A DNA stretch of 50,585 bases from CAJQQY01 sp964352225 (GTDB taxonomy: Bacteria > Bacteroidota > Bacteroidia > Chitinophagales > Saprospiraceae). Positions 25,901-33,957 of the stretch are shown here, in pieces. The notes under the pieces were generated by a model. That model made no database searches. It was not told the origin of the DNA and saw only the letters and a program-made list of their open reading frames with translations. A program made the position numbers and the translations under genes. The stretch spans positions 1 to 50,585 of the forward strand of contig CAYGRM010000008.1 of NCBI GenBank assembly GCA_964352225.1. Reading direction: 5' to 3'. Within the stretch, counting starts at the first letter, position 1, and every line of letters begins with the position of its first letter.

Positions 25901-27141
25901 TAAAAGAGATGGGATTGCGGGTGTTAGCCTTCACTTTGGACAATGGGTATATTTCACAAGAAGCACTCGAAAATGTGAGAAAAGTAGCAACAGACATCGG
26001 CGTAGATTATGTGATCGGTCAGACGGATAAAATGAATGAAATTTTTGTAGATAGTTTACAGCGGCATTGCAATGTGTGTGATGGCTGTTTTAAAACCATC
26101 TACACGTTGAGTGTACAAATAGCTTTGGAGAAAAAAATACCATTTATTGTAACAGGACTTTCACGGGGGCAGTTTTTTGAAACAAGGTTGACGGAAGAAT
26201 TATTTCAACAAGAGGAGGTGGATGTAGATAAAATTGATGAAATGATTTTGAATGCTCGGAAGGCTTACCACCAAGTTGATGATGCCGTAAAAGAATTGTT
26301 AGATGTCTCGATGTTTGAAAACGATGAGGTTTTTGAAAAAGTAAAATTCTTAGATTTTTATAGATATACTGATGTGAGTTTGGAGGAGATGTTAGATTAT
26401 TTGAAAAATAAATTGCCATGGGTTCGACCTTCTGACACCGGACGTTCGACGAATTGCCTGATCAATCAAGCGGGCATTTATGTTCATAAAAAAGAGTTAG
26501 GATATAGTAATTACGCATTTCCGTATAGTTGGGATGTAAGGATTGGTCACAAGACTCGGCAAGCATCTTTGGACGAAATTAATGAAGAAATAGATGAGGT
26601 AGAAGTTAAGCGAATTTTGGATGAAATCGGATATTCCGAGGCAGCTCAAAAAGATGAACGGAACGAACAATTGGTGGCCTACTTTGTAGGAAAAGATGAG
26701 GTAGATGAAAAGAAATTGAAAAATTATATGCTCACTCGTTTTCCCGATTACATGGTTCCTGTTCAATTTATTCCGTTAGAAAAATTGCCTTTGACGGTCA
26801 ATGGAAAAATTGATCGAGCGGCGTTGCCATTGCCTGATGCAGTTCGACCTGTGATGAAGGTAGAGTTTGTAGAACCTCAAACAGAATTTGAACAAATCGT
26901 ACAAGAGGTTTGGTCGGAAGTTATGGAAATTGATAAAATTGGAGTGTATGACAACTTTATTGAACTAGGGGGAGATTCGTTAAATGGAATTCGAGTGATG
27001 AGTCGATTAAGTGCTACTTTTGAATTGGAATTGCCCGTAAATTTAATTTTTCAAAAACCAACGATAGCTGCGCTGGCAATGCATATCGAAGCAACCATAA
27101 CCCAACTTTTGCAAGAATTAGAAGGAGAAAACTCTAACTAA
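22954..27141 (+). CDS. Nonribosomal peptide synthetase with PP-loop domain inserted in its adenylation domain
   Basis: Condensation-adenylation-carrier synthetase with no thioesterase. Seen: condensation domain ~1-430, active site HH139-140 with Asp144 (HHLITDAW); adenylation core ~445-897 with YTSGSTG, NEYGPTE and the A8 region KIRGRRVELAEIE. At ~898 the adenylation sequence stops and a ~335-residue foreign domain follows: zinc ribbon Cys906/909/926/929, PP-loop SGGKDS at 971-976, CxxCxxC at Cys1039/1042/1045, then Cys1168 and YSWDVRIGHKTRQ. It resembles N-acetyl sugar amidotransferase/PP-loop ATP pyrophosphatases. Adenylation resumes at ~1240 (LVAYFVG, FPDYMVP, NGKIDR with A10 Lys1285) and ends in a carrier domain with Ser1342. 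The pocket code DLTKIGEVGK matches asparagine-type codes. Reading is open throughout. Likely the second building step of the operon; the inserted domain could amidate, thiolate or release the bound intermediate. Confidence 0.93.
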   Translation: MKDNQSAKYFDLTKSQLLIWTGQQIIPSSPMYNMALAFELPIAIDAAKFQLAFQKLIDCCDAMRTVFVEKDGHPQQKILSSFPYKMSFEDFSNQSEKSLFLKNWLEKRSQWQFDITECLFDSVLIKMAKDQYVWYFNEHHLITDAWATTRQYQMVAQCYDRLEKGEKMDDLSFPLFENYIKYEADQRTNKSNENAIAHWAKKAYELPVPPVFYGKSNEFLNSHSERVSFTLSQGQSDALRSLTKESDLRTWTEHLSLFSIFSTLLLTYIYRITGQQKLAIGTPAHNRSTTAFKDTPGLFIELFPLMANIEKEETFSSLFQKVRNESHEFLRYAQAGVSNSDLNRGFNVVLNYINASFSDFNGTPMTSEWIHSSHADPGHHIRLQVHDFDASGQIELCFDLNTAIFNQKQLAEVPKQFLNLLESFMEDRFQSIGKPALTDTVSYFLEKNNNGFTFNKESSVLDFFEKKVATLAENSVAVQYGNDQLTYQELNNHANQLAHFLIQNGLEKNDRVSILLPRSPEFLISVLAVLKVGATFIPIPTNYPSGRILGIVDDAKSKLILSNSVLSKKLPVSFDQLINLDKESIFIQQQPSVNPNITCSLDDTAYLMYTSGSTGQPKGVMIGHSALSHYAQWAAHSYTKDFQPIVPLFTSVGFDLTITSIFLPLISGGTIITYQEAEEGPDLSLFEVLEKNEVNFIKLTPSHLALLQGKSFEDSLIQTMIVGGENFKVDVAEFVKNNFNKNIKIFNEYGPTEATVGCVVHFYDAKKDHIETSVPIGVPMDNMKAYILDEFQNPVPEGVVGELYIGGIGLAKGYWQQAELTTQRFISNPFFPNEKIYRTGDLVKKHPSENYLEYLGRKDSQIKIRGRRVELAEIETVLNQHPNVLQGVVELRHRQRAQNVEEVHNCVKCGLPSNYPSAKFNDAGVCHLCQSFTSYQEKVKKYFKTKADLKALFDAVPAEQKGEYDCIMLLSGGKDSSYAVAQLKEMGLRVLAFTLDNGYISQEALENVRKVATDIGVDYVIGQTDKMNEIFVDSLQRHCNVCDGCFKTIYTLSVQIALEKKIPFIVTGLSRGQFFETRLTEELFQQEEVDVDKIDEMILNARKAYHQVDDAVKELLDVSMFENDEVFEKVKFLDFYRYTDVSLEEMLDYLKNKLPWVRPSDTGRSTNCLINQAGIYVHKKELGYSNYAFPYSWDVRIGHKTRQASLDEINEEIDEVEVKRILDEIGYSEAAQKDERNEQLVAYFVGKDEVDEKKLKNYMLTRFPDYMVPVQFIPLEKLPLTVNGKIDRAALPLPDAVRPVMKVEFVEPQTEFEQIVQEVWSEVMEIDKIGVYDNFIELGGDSLNGIRVMSRLSATFELELPVNLIFQKPTIAALAMHIEATITQLLQELEGENSN

Positions 27142-27142
27142 G

Positions 27143-28516
27143 ATGGCAAAAATAATTTGTGTGACGACAGGGCTGACGGGCATTTTAAATGCAAGTGTCG
27201 AACTCATCAATCGACTTAAAAAATCAGGTCATGAAGTCAGTTATGCCTCACATAGAAATGTAAAAGAAAAAGTAGAACAAGAAGGAATCAAATTCACGCA
27301 ACTACCGGATATTCACCTAGATGCAAGTCCTGAGCTGCCTTCTTTTCAAGGGCCTTTTAAAAAGATAAAACGCCTGATTTTTAAAATAATAAATTCGAAA
27401 CAAAGAAGAATTGTAGCACTAGAAAAAACAATTCCAGATGGATTTGAGGCGATGCTCCAAAAGGAAAAACCGGACTTAGTGATTATTGATATTGAGTTGC
27501 ACGAGTATATTTTTAAAGCGTATTCCAAAGGGCAAAACTTTATCTTATTAAGTCAATGGTTTTCACTTTGGAAAAGAAAAGGATTACCATATTTGTTGCA
27601 TGACACGATTCCTCAGGAAGGTTGGAGCGGACACCCAATTGCGATTTCATTTTCTTGGTGGAAAATCCAATGGCAGCGCTGGTGGATTTTTTTACGAAAA
27701 AAAATATTATCGGGTGGTACAGATCGAAGAAGTATTTTGTTAGAATTGGCGGAAAAAGAAGGTTTCCCAAAGAGTTATATAGCTGAAAATTATTGGCCGG
27801 GGCCTTTTACTTATAGTCAATTACCAGTAATAAGTATGACCGCTCTGGAAATGGAATTTCCACATGATCCTCGACCAAATCTTTTTTATGTAGGACCAAT
27901 GGTCAATGAAAAAAGGATAGAAAAAACAAAAAGAGGAAGTCAAAATTATACGATAGAAGAGGTATTAGATTTTCGAAAAAAAAATGGAAGAGCATTGTTA
28001 TATTGTTCAGTAAGCACGCTTTCGAAAGGGGATGAAATTTTTATAAAAAAAATAATAACGGCGGTCAAAAATAGAAAAGACTGGGTACTAATTATTGGAA
28101 TGGGAGGATTAATCGGAGAAGATATTTTTAAAGATTTACCAAAAAATGTTTTCCCCTTTTCCTATGTACCACAATTAAGCGTTTTGAAAGAAGCAGATAT
28201 TTCTATTAACCATGGAGGTATTCATACGATCAATGAATGTGTTCATTTTAAAGTACCCATGCTGATTTACTCCGGAAAACAATCTGATCAAAATGGTTGT
28301 GCAGCAAGAGTTCATTATCATGGATTAGGATTAATGGCTGACAAAGACCTAGATAAACCAGAAGAAATTCAACGTAAAATAAACGAAGTGTTGACTAATC
28401 ATTCTTTTAGAAAAAAGGTAGAAGAAATGCATGTTCAAACTTTAAAATATAAAAATGAGTTTCAATTAGCAAAAGTAATAGAGAACTCATTAAGTAAAAA
28501 GGAATCAATAAGATAG
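27143..28516 (+). CDS. GT1-family (UDP-glycosyltransferase-like) glycosyltransferase
   Basis: Glycosyltransferase of the GT-B fold, family 1 type (MGT/UGT), which transfers a sugar from a nucleotide donor to a small hydrophobic acceptor. Seen: the N-terminal Rossmann start ICVTTGLTGILNASVELINRLKKSG is the acceptor half, and the C-terminal donor half has NHGGIHTINECVHFKVPM followed by DQNGCAARVHYHGLGL, the usual donor-binding HGG and DQxxNA signatures. Length 457 is normal. No signal peptide is present; it acts in the cytoplasm. It begins 2 bp after the synthetase and is the last gene before the terminator, so glycosylation of the peptide product is the natural role. The sugar and acceptor atom are unknown. 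Confidence 0.85.
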   Translation: MAKIICVTTGLTGILNASVELINRLKKSGHEVSYASHRNVKEKVEQEGIKFTQLPDIHLDASPELPSFQGPFKKIKRLIFKIINSKQRRIVALEKTIPDGFEAMLQKEKPDLVIIDIELHEYIFKAYSKGQNFILLSQWFSLWKRKGLPYLLHDTIPQEGWSGHPIAISFSWWKIQWQRWWIFLRKKILSGGTDRRSILLELAEKEGFPKSYIAENYWPGPFTYSQLPVISMTALEMEFPHDPRPNLFYVGPMVNEKRIEKTKRGSQNYTIEEVLDFRKKNGRALLYCSVSTLSKGDEIFIKKIITAVKNRKDWVLIIGMGGLIGEDIFKDLPKNVFPFSYVPQLSVLKEADISINHGGIHTINECVHFKVPMLIYSGKQSDQNGCAARVHYHGLGLMADKDLDKPEEIQRKINEVLTNHSFRKKVEEMHVQTLKYKNEFQLAKVIENSLSKKESIR

Positions 28517-28542
28517 ACCAATCTAATTTTTGATTCCTTTTT
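28496..28542 (+). terminator. Terminator closing the peptide-cluster operon
   Basis: A 13 bp stem (28496-28508 with 28530-28542), A-rich on the left and ending in five T, overlapping the last codons of the glycosyltransferase. It separates the peptide cluster from the polysaccharide export genes that begin at 28578. Confidence 0.75.
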
Positions 28543-28544
28543 AC

Positions 28545-28552
28545 TAAGTTTG
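28545..28552 (+). promoter_or_regulatory. Candidate -7 box of the polysaccharide operon
   Basis: TAAGTTTG fits the Bacteroidota -7 consensus TAnnTTTG, lies between the preceding terminator and the exporter start at 28578, and would place transcription start near 28559. The nearest TTTG upstream (28529-28532) is too close to be a proper -33 element, so this is weak. Confidence 0.3.
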
Positions 28553-28577
28553 AGGTCAAAAAATTTACAATAATACT

Positions 28578-29348
28578 ATGAGCAATTTTTCCTTACTATA
28601 TTTTCTGCTGCTGATAGCCACTATGAGTAGTTGTACTTCTTATAAAAGCTTATTGAATTATAACGAATCGCCTCAAATTCCTAAAGGCCCGCAGGTGATC
28701 ACTAACTTCAAACCATTGACCATTCAACCGAGTGATATTTTGAGAGTTAGAGTAAGTAGTACTGACATGGCTGCCGTAGCGCCATTCAGTACGTCAAGTT
28801 CTACTAGTGGAGAAGGAGGAGGATTCGATGAATATTTAGTAAGTAGTGAGGGAGATATTGATTTTCCAACGATAGGTAAGATTTCTGTAAAAGGTCTTCA
28901 GGTTGAAGAAATCAAAGCAAGAATTTTAGAACGGTTGAAGCCATTTTTCTCACAAGAGCCTATTGTACAAGTTCGATTAACTAATTTTAGAATCAATGTT
29001 AATGGAGAAGTTTCGTCACCGGGATCATTTAGTGTCTATAGCGATCGTGTAACGATTATTGAAGCGATTTCATTAGCAGGTGATTTTACCAGTTACTCTC
29101 AGAGAGATAGTATCTTAATCATAAGAGAACAAGATGGAGTTAGAAATTTTGGATACGTTAATTTTAATTCATCAGAAATATTTTCATCACCATATTTTTA
29201 TTTACAGCAAAATGATGTGGTTTATGTAAGACCTAGTAAAACCAAAGTGAACTCTGTAAGAGATCCATCTTCTCGTATTTTGCCTTGGATTTCGGCAGGT
29301 GTCTCGGTTATTGTATTGATATTTACAGTAAGTAGAAGTAGGAATTAA
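28578..29348 (+). CDS. Wza-like polysaccharide export lipoprotein
   Basis: Outer-membrane polysaccharide export (OPX) protein of the Wza type, forming or gating the channel for capsule/exopolysaccharide. Seen: a lipoprotein signal with Cys19 (ATMSSC); the Poly_export domain from ~45 (PLTIQPSDILRVRVSS, then DEYLVSSEGDIDFPTIG); a SLBB domain (~140-225, FRINVNGEVSSPGSFSVYS); and one C-terminal hydrophobic helix (~237-252) with a short basic tail. Length 256 is the short Bacteroidota form, which has an inner-membrane-like anchor at the C-terminus instead of the long Wza barrel. It is followed by the Wzc-like kinase, the normal order in such loci. Confidence 0.9.
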   Translation: MSNFSLLYFLLLIATMSSCTSYKSLLNYNESPQIPKGPQVITNFKPLTIQPSDILRVRVSSTDMAAVAPFSTSSSTSGEGGGFDEYLVSSEGDIDFPTIGKISVKGLQVEEIKARILERLKPFFSQEPIVQVRLTNFRINVNGEVSSPGSFSVYSDRVTIIEAISLAGDFTSYSQRDSILIIREQDGVRNFGYVNFNSSEIFSSPYFYLQQNDVVYVRPSKTKVNSVRDPSSRILPWISAGVSVIVLIFTVSRSRN

Positions 29349-29384
29349 TTTTTTCAAGATAATAAGTTTAAGTGGTTAAAATTA

Positions 29385-31766
29385 TTGATCTCGAACCTAA
29401 TATTAAAATATATTTTTTTGGAAAATAAAAACAAAACATTTGCAGCAGGATCTCCTCAAGAAGTAATTCGATTGGATTTTCAAAAAATATTTTCAAGAAT
29501 GCTTTCTTATTGGTGGCTTTTTTTGCTGTGTTTTGGAATAGCAATCGGGAGCGCAAAAGTGTATTTGCGCTACGCTACTTTTGAATATTCGTCACGGGCG
29601 ATTCTATTGATAAAAGATGCAGGACGAAGTGGTGATATTTCGACTCAGGATATTTTATCTTCAAGCGATGCTTTGTCCGGAGGAAAAGCGATGGACAACG
29701 AAATTCAAATATTGCAATCATTAACCTTAATGGAAAAGGTAGTCGAGCGATTAGATTTACACGTTCAATATTTTCGATTAGGTAACTTTATAGAAACAGA
29801 AATTTATAAAGATTCCCCTTTTTTATTAGACTCTTTTCAATTAGTAAATCAAAGTGATTTTGGCGAAACCTTTTTTTTAGAATTAGATGATTATAATAGC
29901 TTTTTGCTAAAAAGAAATAAAGACGATCCAGTAATTCAATATTTCTATCGAGTCCCTTTTGAAAATTAAATAGGTCGTTTTACCATTAATTTAAATCCCC
30001 AAAAAGCAATTGTCAAAGGAGTTTATCGGTTAGTTATTGGATCAATTGAGGCAGTAGCTAACTATTATAAATTTCAAGTCATCGTCCAACGAATTGGAGA
30101 TTATAGTGCATCGAGTGTTTTAAATTTAACCCTCTTAGATCCCGTAGCAAAAAAGGCAAGTGATGTATTAAATACTTTAATTGATGTTTATAATGAGGAA
30201 GAAATAAAGGATGAAAATAAAGTATTTGATAATACACTTCAGTTTATCGACAATCGGGTAGTGGATTTGGTGACCGAATTAGATTCGGTGGAAGGTGGGA
30301 TTCAAAGATTTAAAAGTAAGAATGAAATTATTAGTGAAAGTGCTTCATCAAGTATGGATTATACGATAAATGAAATACGCGAATCTCTAAAACTAATCTC
30401 TAACTATGAAATTCAAAAAAGCATTCTACAATCTTTAGAGAATTTTTTGTTGCAAGATAATTTTGAGATGCGACTAATTCCAGCCAACCTGATTGCCGAG
30501 AATCCTGTACTCTCTGGCTTAGTTAACCAACATAACGATTTAATTATTCAAAATAAACAAGTTGCAACAACTGCGAGTAAACAAAATCCTATCAGAATAG
30601 CCTTGGAAGAACAAATTACTGATACTCGAAATTTGATTTTACAAACTATTCAAAATCTAAAACGAGATCTACAAATTCCTGTCAAACAAATTGAAGATAA
30701 TATTCGAGACCTCAAAAGGAGTATGAGTAGTATTCCTGGAATTGAAAAAAGGCTAGTGGAAAAAATGCGTACCCAAGAAGTAAAGGAAAAGTTATTTCTT
30801 TTTCTACTTCAAAAAAGGGAAGAAACTGCACTTTCTGAAGCTGTAACTACTGCCAAAACTCGAACCATTGATCGAGCAAGAGTATCTAAGTATCCAGTCT
30901 ACCCTCAGCCTAAATTAATCATGGCCATGAGTGGTGTTTTAGGATTACTACTTCCTTTTTTACTAGTGCTGATTTTAGGATTATTTGAAACTAAAATTGA
31001 TTCTGAGGAGATGATCAAAAACTTAACGAATATTCCTATCCTCGGAAGAATTGCCTATAAAAAAGGAAATGAGAATGTTGTTGTAAAACATGGAAGTCGA
31101 TCCGCTATAAATGAAATGTTTCGCCTGCTTCGAACCAATCTTAACTTTGTTAATCATGGTAAACCGAAGCAAACTATCATGTTAACTTCATCTATTTCTC
31201 AAGAAGGAAAAACTTTTATTGCCTTGAATTTAGGCATCACTTTATCTCTCGCAGGAAAGAAAGTTGTTCTTCTAGGAATGGATCTTCGGAAGCCAAAATT
31301 AGCCACTTATATGGGGGTGCCTCAAGGGAAAGGAATTACTAATTATTTGGTAGGACAAAATAGTATAGATGAAATTGTCCAACCGTTTCAAGATAACCCC
31401 AACCTTTCTTACATCACAAGTGGTCCAACTCCACCTAATCCTGCTGAGTTAATTCTTTCGGAAAAAATGAAAGAATTACTCCAAGAATTATCAGAAAGAT
31501 ATGATTATGTATTGATTGATACGCCACCAATTGGTTTAGTTTCAGATGCTTTATTATTGAGAGATTATGTAGATAATATTTTAATCGTAGTGAGACATAA
31601 ATATACTCGCAAAGTAATGGTAAGGAACATGGAAAATATGTACAGCAATGGCGAACTCCAAAAAGCGAGCATCATTTTCAACGGAGTAAAGCAGGGTGGA
31701 AAATACTACGGTTATGGAGGCTACTATTACGGAAAAAATCAAGGTTACTATGTCGAGGAAGATTAA
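29385..31766 (+). pseudogene. Wzc-like chain-length/tyrosine kinase split by one in-frame stop
   Basis: Polysaccharide co-polymerase with a bacterial tyrosine kinase (BY-kinase) domain, controlling chain length and export. Seen: N-terminal part 29385-29969 with a membrane segment (SYWWLFLLCFGIAIG) and Wzz-like start; then TAA at 29967-29969; then reading continues in the same frame to 31766 without a frameshift (IGRFTINLN..., long coiled coil, second membrane segment, kinase). Kinase motifs: Walker A SSISQEGKT, A' LLGMDLRKPKL, Walker B YVLIDTPP, and a Tyr-rich tail GGYYYGKNQGYY. Joined length ~793 codons is normal for the family. The start is TTG at 29385, or more likely TTG at 29418. GTG at 30261 could restart a separate C-terminal piece. 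It may be a real nonsense mutation, a sequence error, or a suppressed stop. Confidence 0.85.
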
Positions 31767-32775
31767 AAAACAATCTATATACCTGATCGCAGAGATAGGA
31801 CAAGCTCATGATGGTAGCTTGGGTATTTTGCATTCTTACATTGATGCAGTAGCAGCAACTGGAGTCGATGCAATCAAATTTCAAACCCATCTTGCAGAGG
31901 CTGAAAGCAGCCTGGCGGAACCATTTCGGATTAATTTTTCCTACGAAGATGCCACTCGATTTGATTATTGGAAACGAATGTCTTTTACTCAAGAACAATG
32001 GGTAGAAATAAAAAACCATTGTGAAGAAAAAGGGTTAGAATTTCTTTCTTCCCCATTTTCCCAAGCGGCAGTTGACCTGTTAGAATTTCTGGAGATCAAA
32101 AAATATAAAATTGGTTCAGGAGAAGTGACGAATTTTTTGATGTTGGAAAAAATTGCTCGCACAGGTAAACCAATTATTCTTTCTTCGGGAATGTGCTCCT
32201 ATGAAGAGTTGGATGCAGCCGTCAATTTTATCGAACAATTTGGCAATGACTTGAGCATTTTGCAATGCACCACAAGTTACCCAACACCTGCCGAAAGAAT
32301 TGGATTGAACGTGATTGGCGAGATGAAAAAAAGATACCCGCAACATAAAATTGGCTTATCTGAACACACCGCAAATATCGCAACTGGAATTGCCGCAGTA
32401 GCACTTGGAGCAGAAATTTTGGAATTTCATGCTGTATTCGATCGTAGAATTTTTGGCCCAGATGCTTCCTCTTCCTTGACGATTGATGAAGTGACGGAGC
32501 TAGTTCGATCTGTTCGTTTTTTAGAAAAAGCCATGCAACATCCGATTGATAAAAATGATTTAGCGCCTTACGTAGATTTAAAAAAAATATTTGAAAAATC
32601 CTTAGCGGTGAATAAGGATTTACCAGAGAGGCATGAAATTTCTTTTGATGATTTGGAAGCAAAAAAACCAGCACAACAAGGCATTTCAGCTAATGAGTTT
32701 AAAAATGTGATTGGTAAAAAATTAAAGATCGAAAAATCAAAATATGATTTTTTAAAGAAAGAGGATTTATTATAA
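31750..32775 (+). CDS. neuB: N-acetylneuraminate/nonulosonate synthase (NeuB-like)
   Basis: Condenses phosphoenolpyruvate with an N-acetylhexosamine (ManNAc or a 2,4-diacetamido analogue) to a nonulosonic acid. Seen: TIM-barrel synthase domain beginning YLIAEIGQAHDGSLG, then DAIKFQTH, KIGSGEVTNF, ILSSGMCS, LQCTTSYPTP, GLSEHT, FHAVFDR; and a C-terminal antifreeze-like (SAF) domain (~275-341). The ATG at 31750 is chosen because it precedes the conserved region directly and gives 341 residues; frame remains open 54 bp further upstream inside the kinase gene. It overlaps the kinase end by 17 bp. It sits in a neuB-neuC-(MT)-neuA module. Whether the product is sialic or legionaminic acid cannot be settled by eye. 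Confidence 0.9.
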   Translation: MSRKIKKQSIYLIAEIGQAHDGSLGILHSYIDAVAATGVDAIKFQTHLAEAESSLAEPFRINFSYEDATRFDYWKRMSFTQEQWVEIKNHCEEKGLEFLSSPFSQAAVDLLEFLEIKKYKIGSGEVTNFLMLEKIARTGKPIILSSGMCSYEELDAAVNFIEQFGNDLSILQCTTSYPTPAERIGLNVIGEMKKRYPQHKIGLSEHTANIATGIAAVALGAEILEFHAVFDRRIFGPDASSSLTIDEVTELVRSVRFLEKAMQHPIDKNDLAPYVDLKKIFEKSLAVNKDLPERHEISFDDLEAKKPAQQGISANEFKNVIGKKLKIEKSKYDFLKKEDLL

Positions 32776-32784
32776 AAAAGAAAA

Positions 32785-33942
32785 ATGTCAAAAAGAAAAA
32801 TTTGTGTAGTCGTTACTGCTCGGCCTAGTTATAGTAGAATAAAATCTGCTTTGCAAGCCATTAAAGATCATCCTGATTTGGAGCTCTTGTTGGTGGTAGC
32901 AGCGTCTGCGTTATTAGGAAGGTATGGCACAGCGGTAAAATATATTGAAGAAGATGGATTTCAAATAGCTGCAAAAGTTTTTAATGTCCTGGAAGGTGGC
33001 AACTTAGCTTCACAGGCAAAGACTACGGGATTAGGAATTATTGAATTGACCAATGTTTTTGAAAACCTGAAGCCTGATGCAGTAGTAACTGTTGCGGATC
33101 GATTTGAAACCATGTCGACAGCTATTGCAGCTACTTATTTAAATATCCCGTTAGTGCACGTGCAGGGTGGGGAAGTAACTGGAAATATTGACGAAAAGGT
33201 TCGCCATGCTATTACCAAATTAGCTGACATTCATTTTGTCTCTTCGCTTAAAGCAAAAGAGAGAGTGATCAAAATGGGTGAAAATATCGATAAAGTTTTT
33301 CACACCGGATGTCCTTCCATTGACTTGGCTTATGAGATCAATGGAATTGAACAATTAGATTTTGATCCATATCAAAAATATGGTGGAGTAGGAGGTAAAC
33401 CAAATTTTAAAGATGGTTATCTTATCGTAATGCAACATCCAGTTACCACAGAATATGAACAATCGCGCGAGCAAGCATCAAAAACTTTAAATGCCATCAA
33501 TCAATTAAAAATACCTACTTTTTGGTTTTGGCCTAATGTAGATGCTGGTTCAGATGGAACTTCAAATGCTATTCGATCTTTTCGGGAAAATAATGTTGTC
33601 AATCATATTCATTTTTTCAAAAACATGAAGCCACACGATTTTCTAAAGTTTTTAAAAAATAGTAAATGTCTGATTGGTAATTCAAGCGTTGGTATTAGAG
33701 AATGTGCATATCTGGGCGTTCCTGTCGTGAATATCGGCACTCGTCAAAATGGAAGGGAGCGAGGTGAAAATGTTCTAGATATTGAATACGACTCCGGTTC
33801 TATTCGGGCTGCTATTTTGCAACAAATAGAACATGGAGCATATGCTGCTGATCACATTTATGGAAATGGAAATGCAGGAATAACAATGGCAAAACTTTTA
33901 GCAGAGATCCCATTCACCTATCACAAAATATTGAATTATTAA
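32785..33942 (+). CDS. neuC: UDP-GlcNAc 2-epimerase, hydrolysing (NeuC-like)
   Basis: Converts UDP-GlcNAc (or a UDP-diacetamido sugar) to the free manno-configured sugar and UDP, supplying NeuB. Seen: GT-B-like epimerase fold with VVVTARPSYSRIKSAL at the start, VTVADRFETMSTAIAA, LVHVQGGEVTGNIDEKVRHAITKLADIHFVSS, and the C-terminal NSSVGIRECAYLGVPVVNIGTRQNGRERGENV. Length 385 is normal. It starts 9 bp after neuB. LegG is the alternative if the locus makes legionaminic acid. Confidence 0.9.
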   Translation: MSKRKICVVVTARPSYSRIKSALQAIKDHPDLELLLVVAASALLGRYGTAVKYIEEDGFQIAAKVFNVLEGGNLASQAKTTGLGIIELTNVFENLKPDAVVTVADRFETMSTAIAATYLNIPLVHVQGGEVTGNIDEKVRHAITKLADIHFVSSLKAKERVIKMGENIDKVFHTGCPSIDLAYEINGIEQLDFDPYQKYGGVGGKPNFKDGYLIVMQHPVTTEYEQSREQASKTLNAINQLKIPTFWFWPNVDAGSDGTSNAIRSFRENNVVNHIHFFKNMKPHDFLKFLKNSKCLIGNSSVGIRECAYLGVPVVNIGTRQNGRERGENVLDIEYDSGSIRAAILQQIEHGAYAADHIYGNGNAGITMAKLLAEIPFTYHKILNY

Positions 33943-33957
33943 ACTCAACATATAAAA

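Noticed and set aside
28529..28552. Complete -33/-7 promoter before the Wza-like gene
   Set aside because: The TTTG and TAAGTTTG are only 12 bp apart, against about 19-21 expected, so only the -7 box was listed and at low confidence.
29970..30260. Non-coding gap between two separate kinase genes
   Set aside because: The stretch is open in the same frame as both flanks and encodes expected Wzc sequence; only one stop codon interrupts it.
31696..31749. Longer start for the NeuB-like gene
   Set aside because: The extra codons lie inside the Tyr-rich tail of the kinase gene; the ATG at 31750 directly precedes the conserved region.
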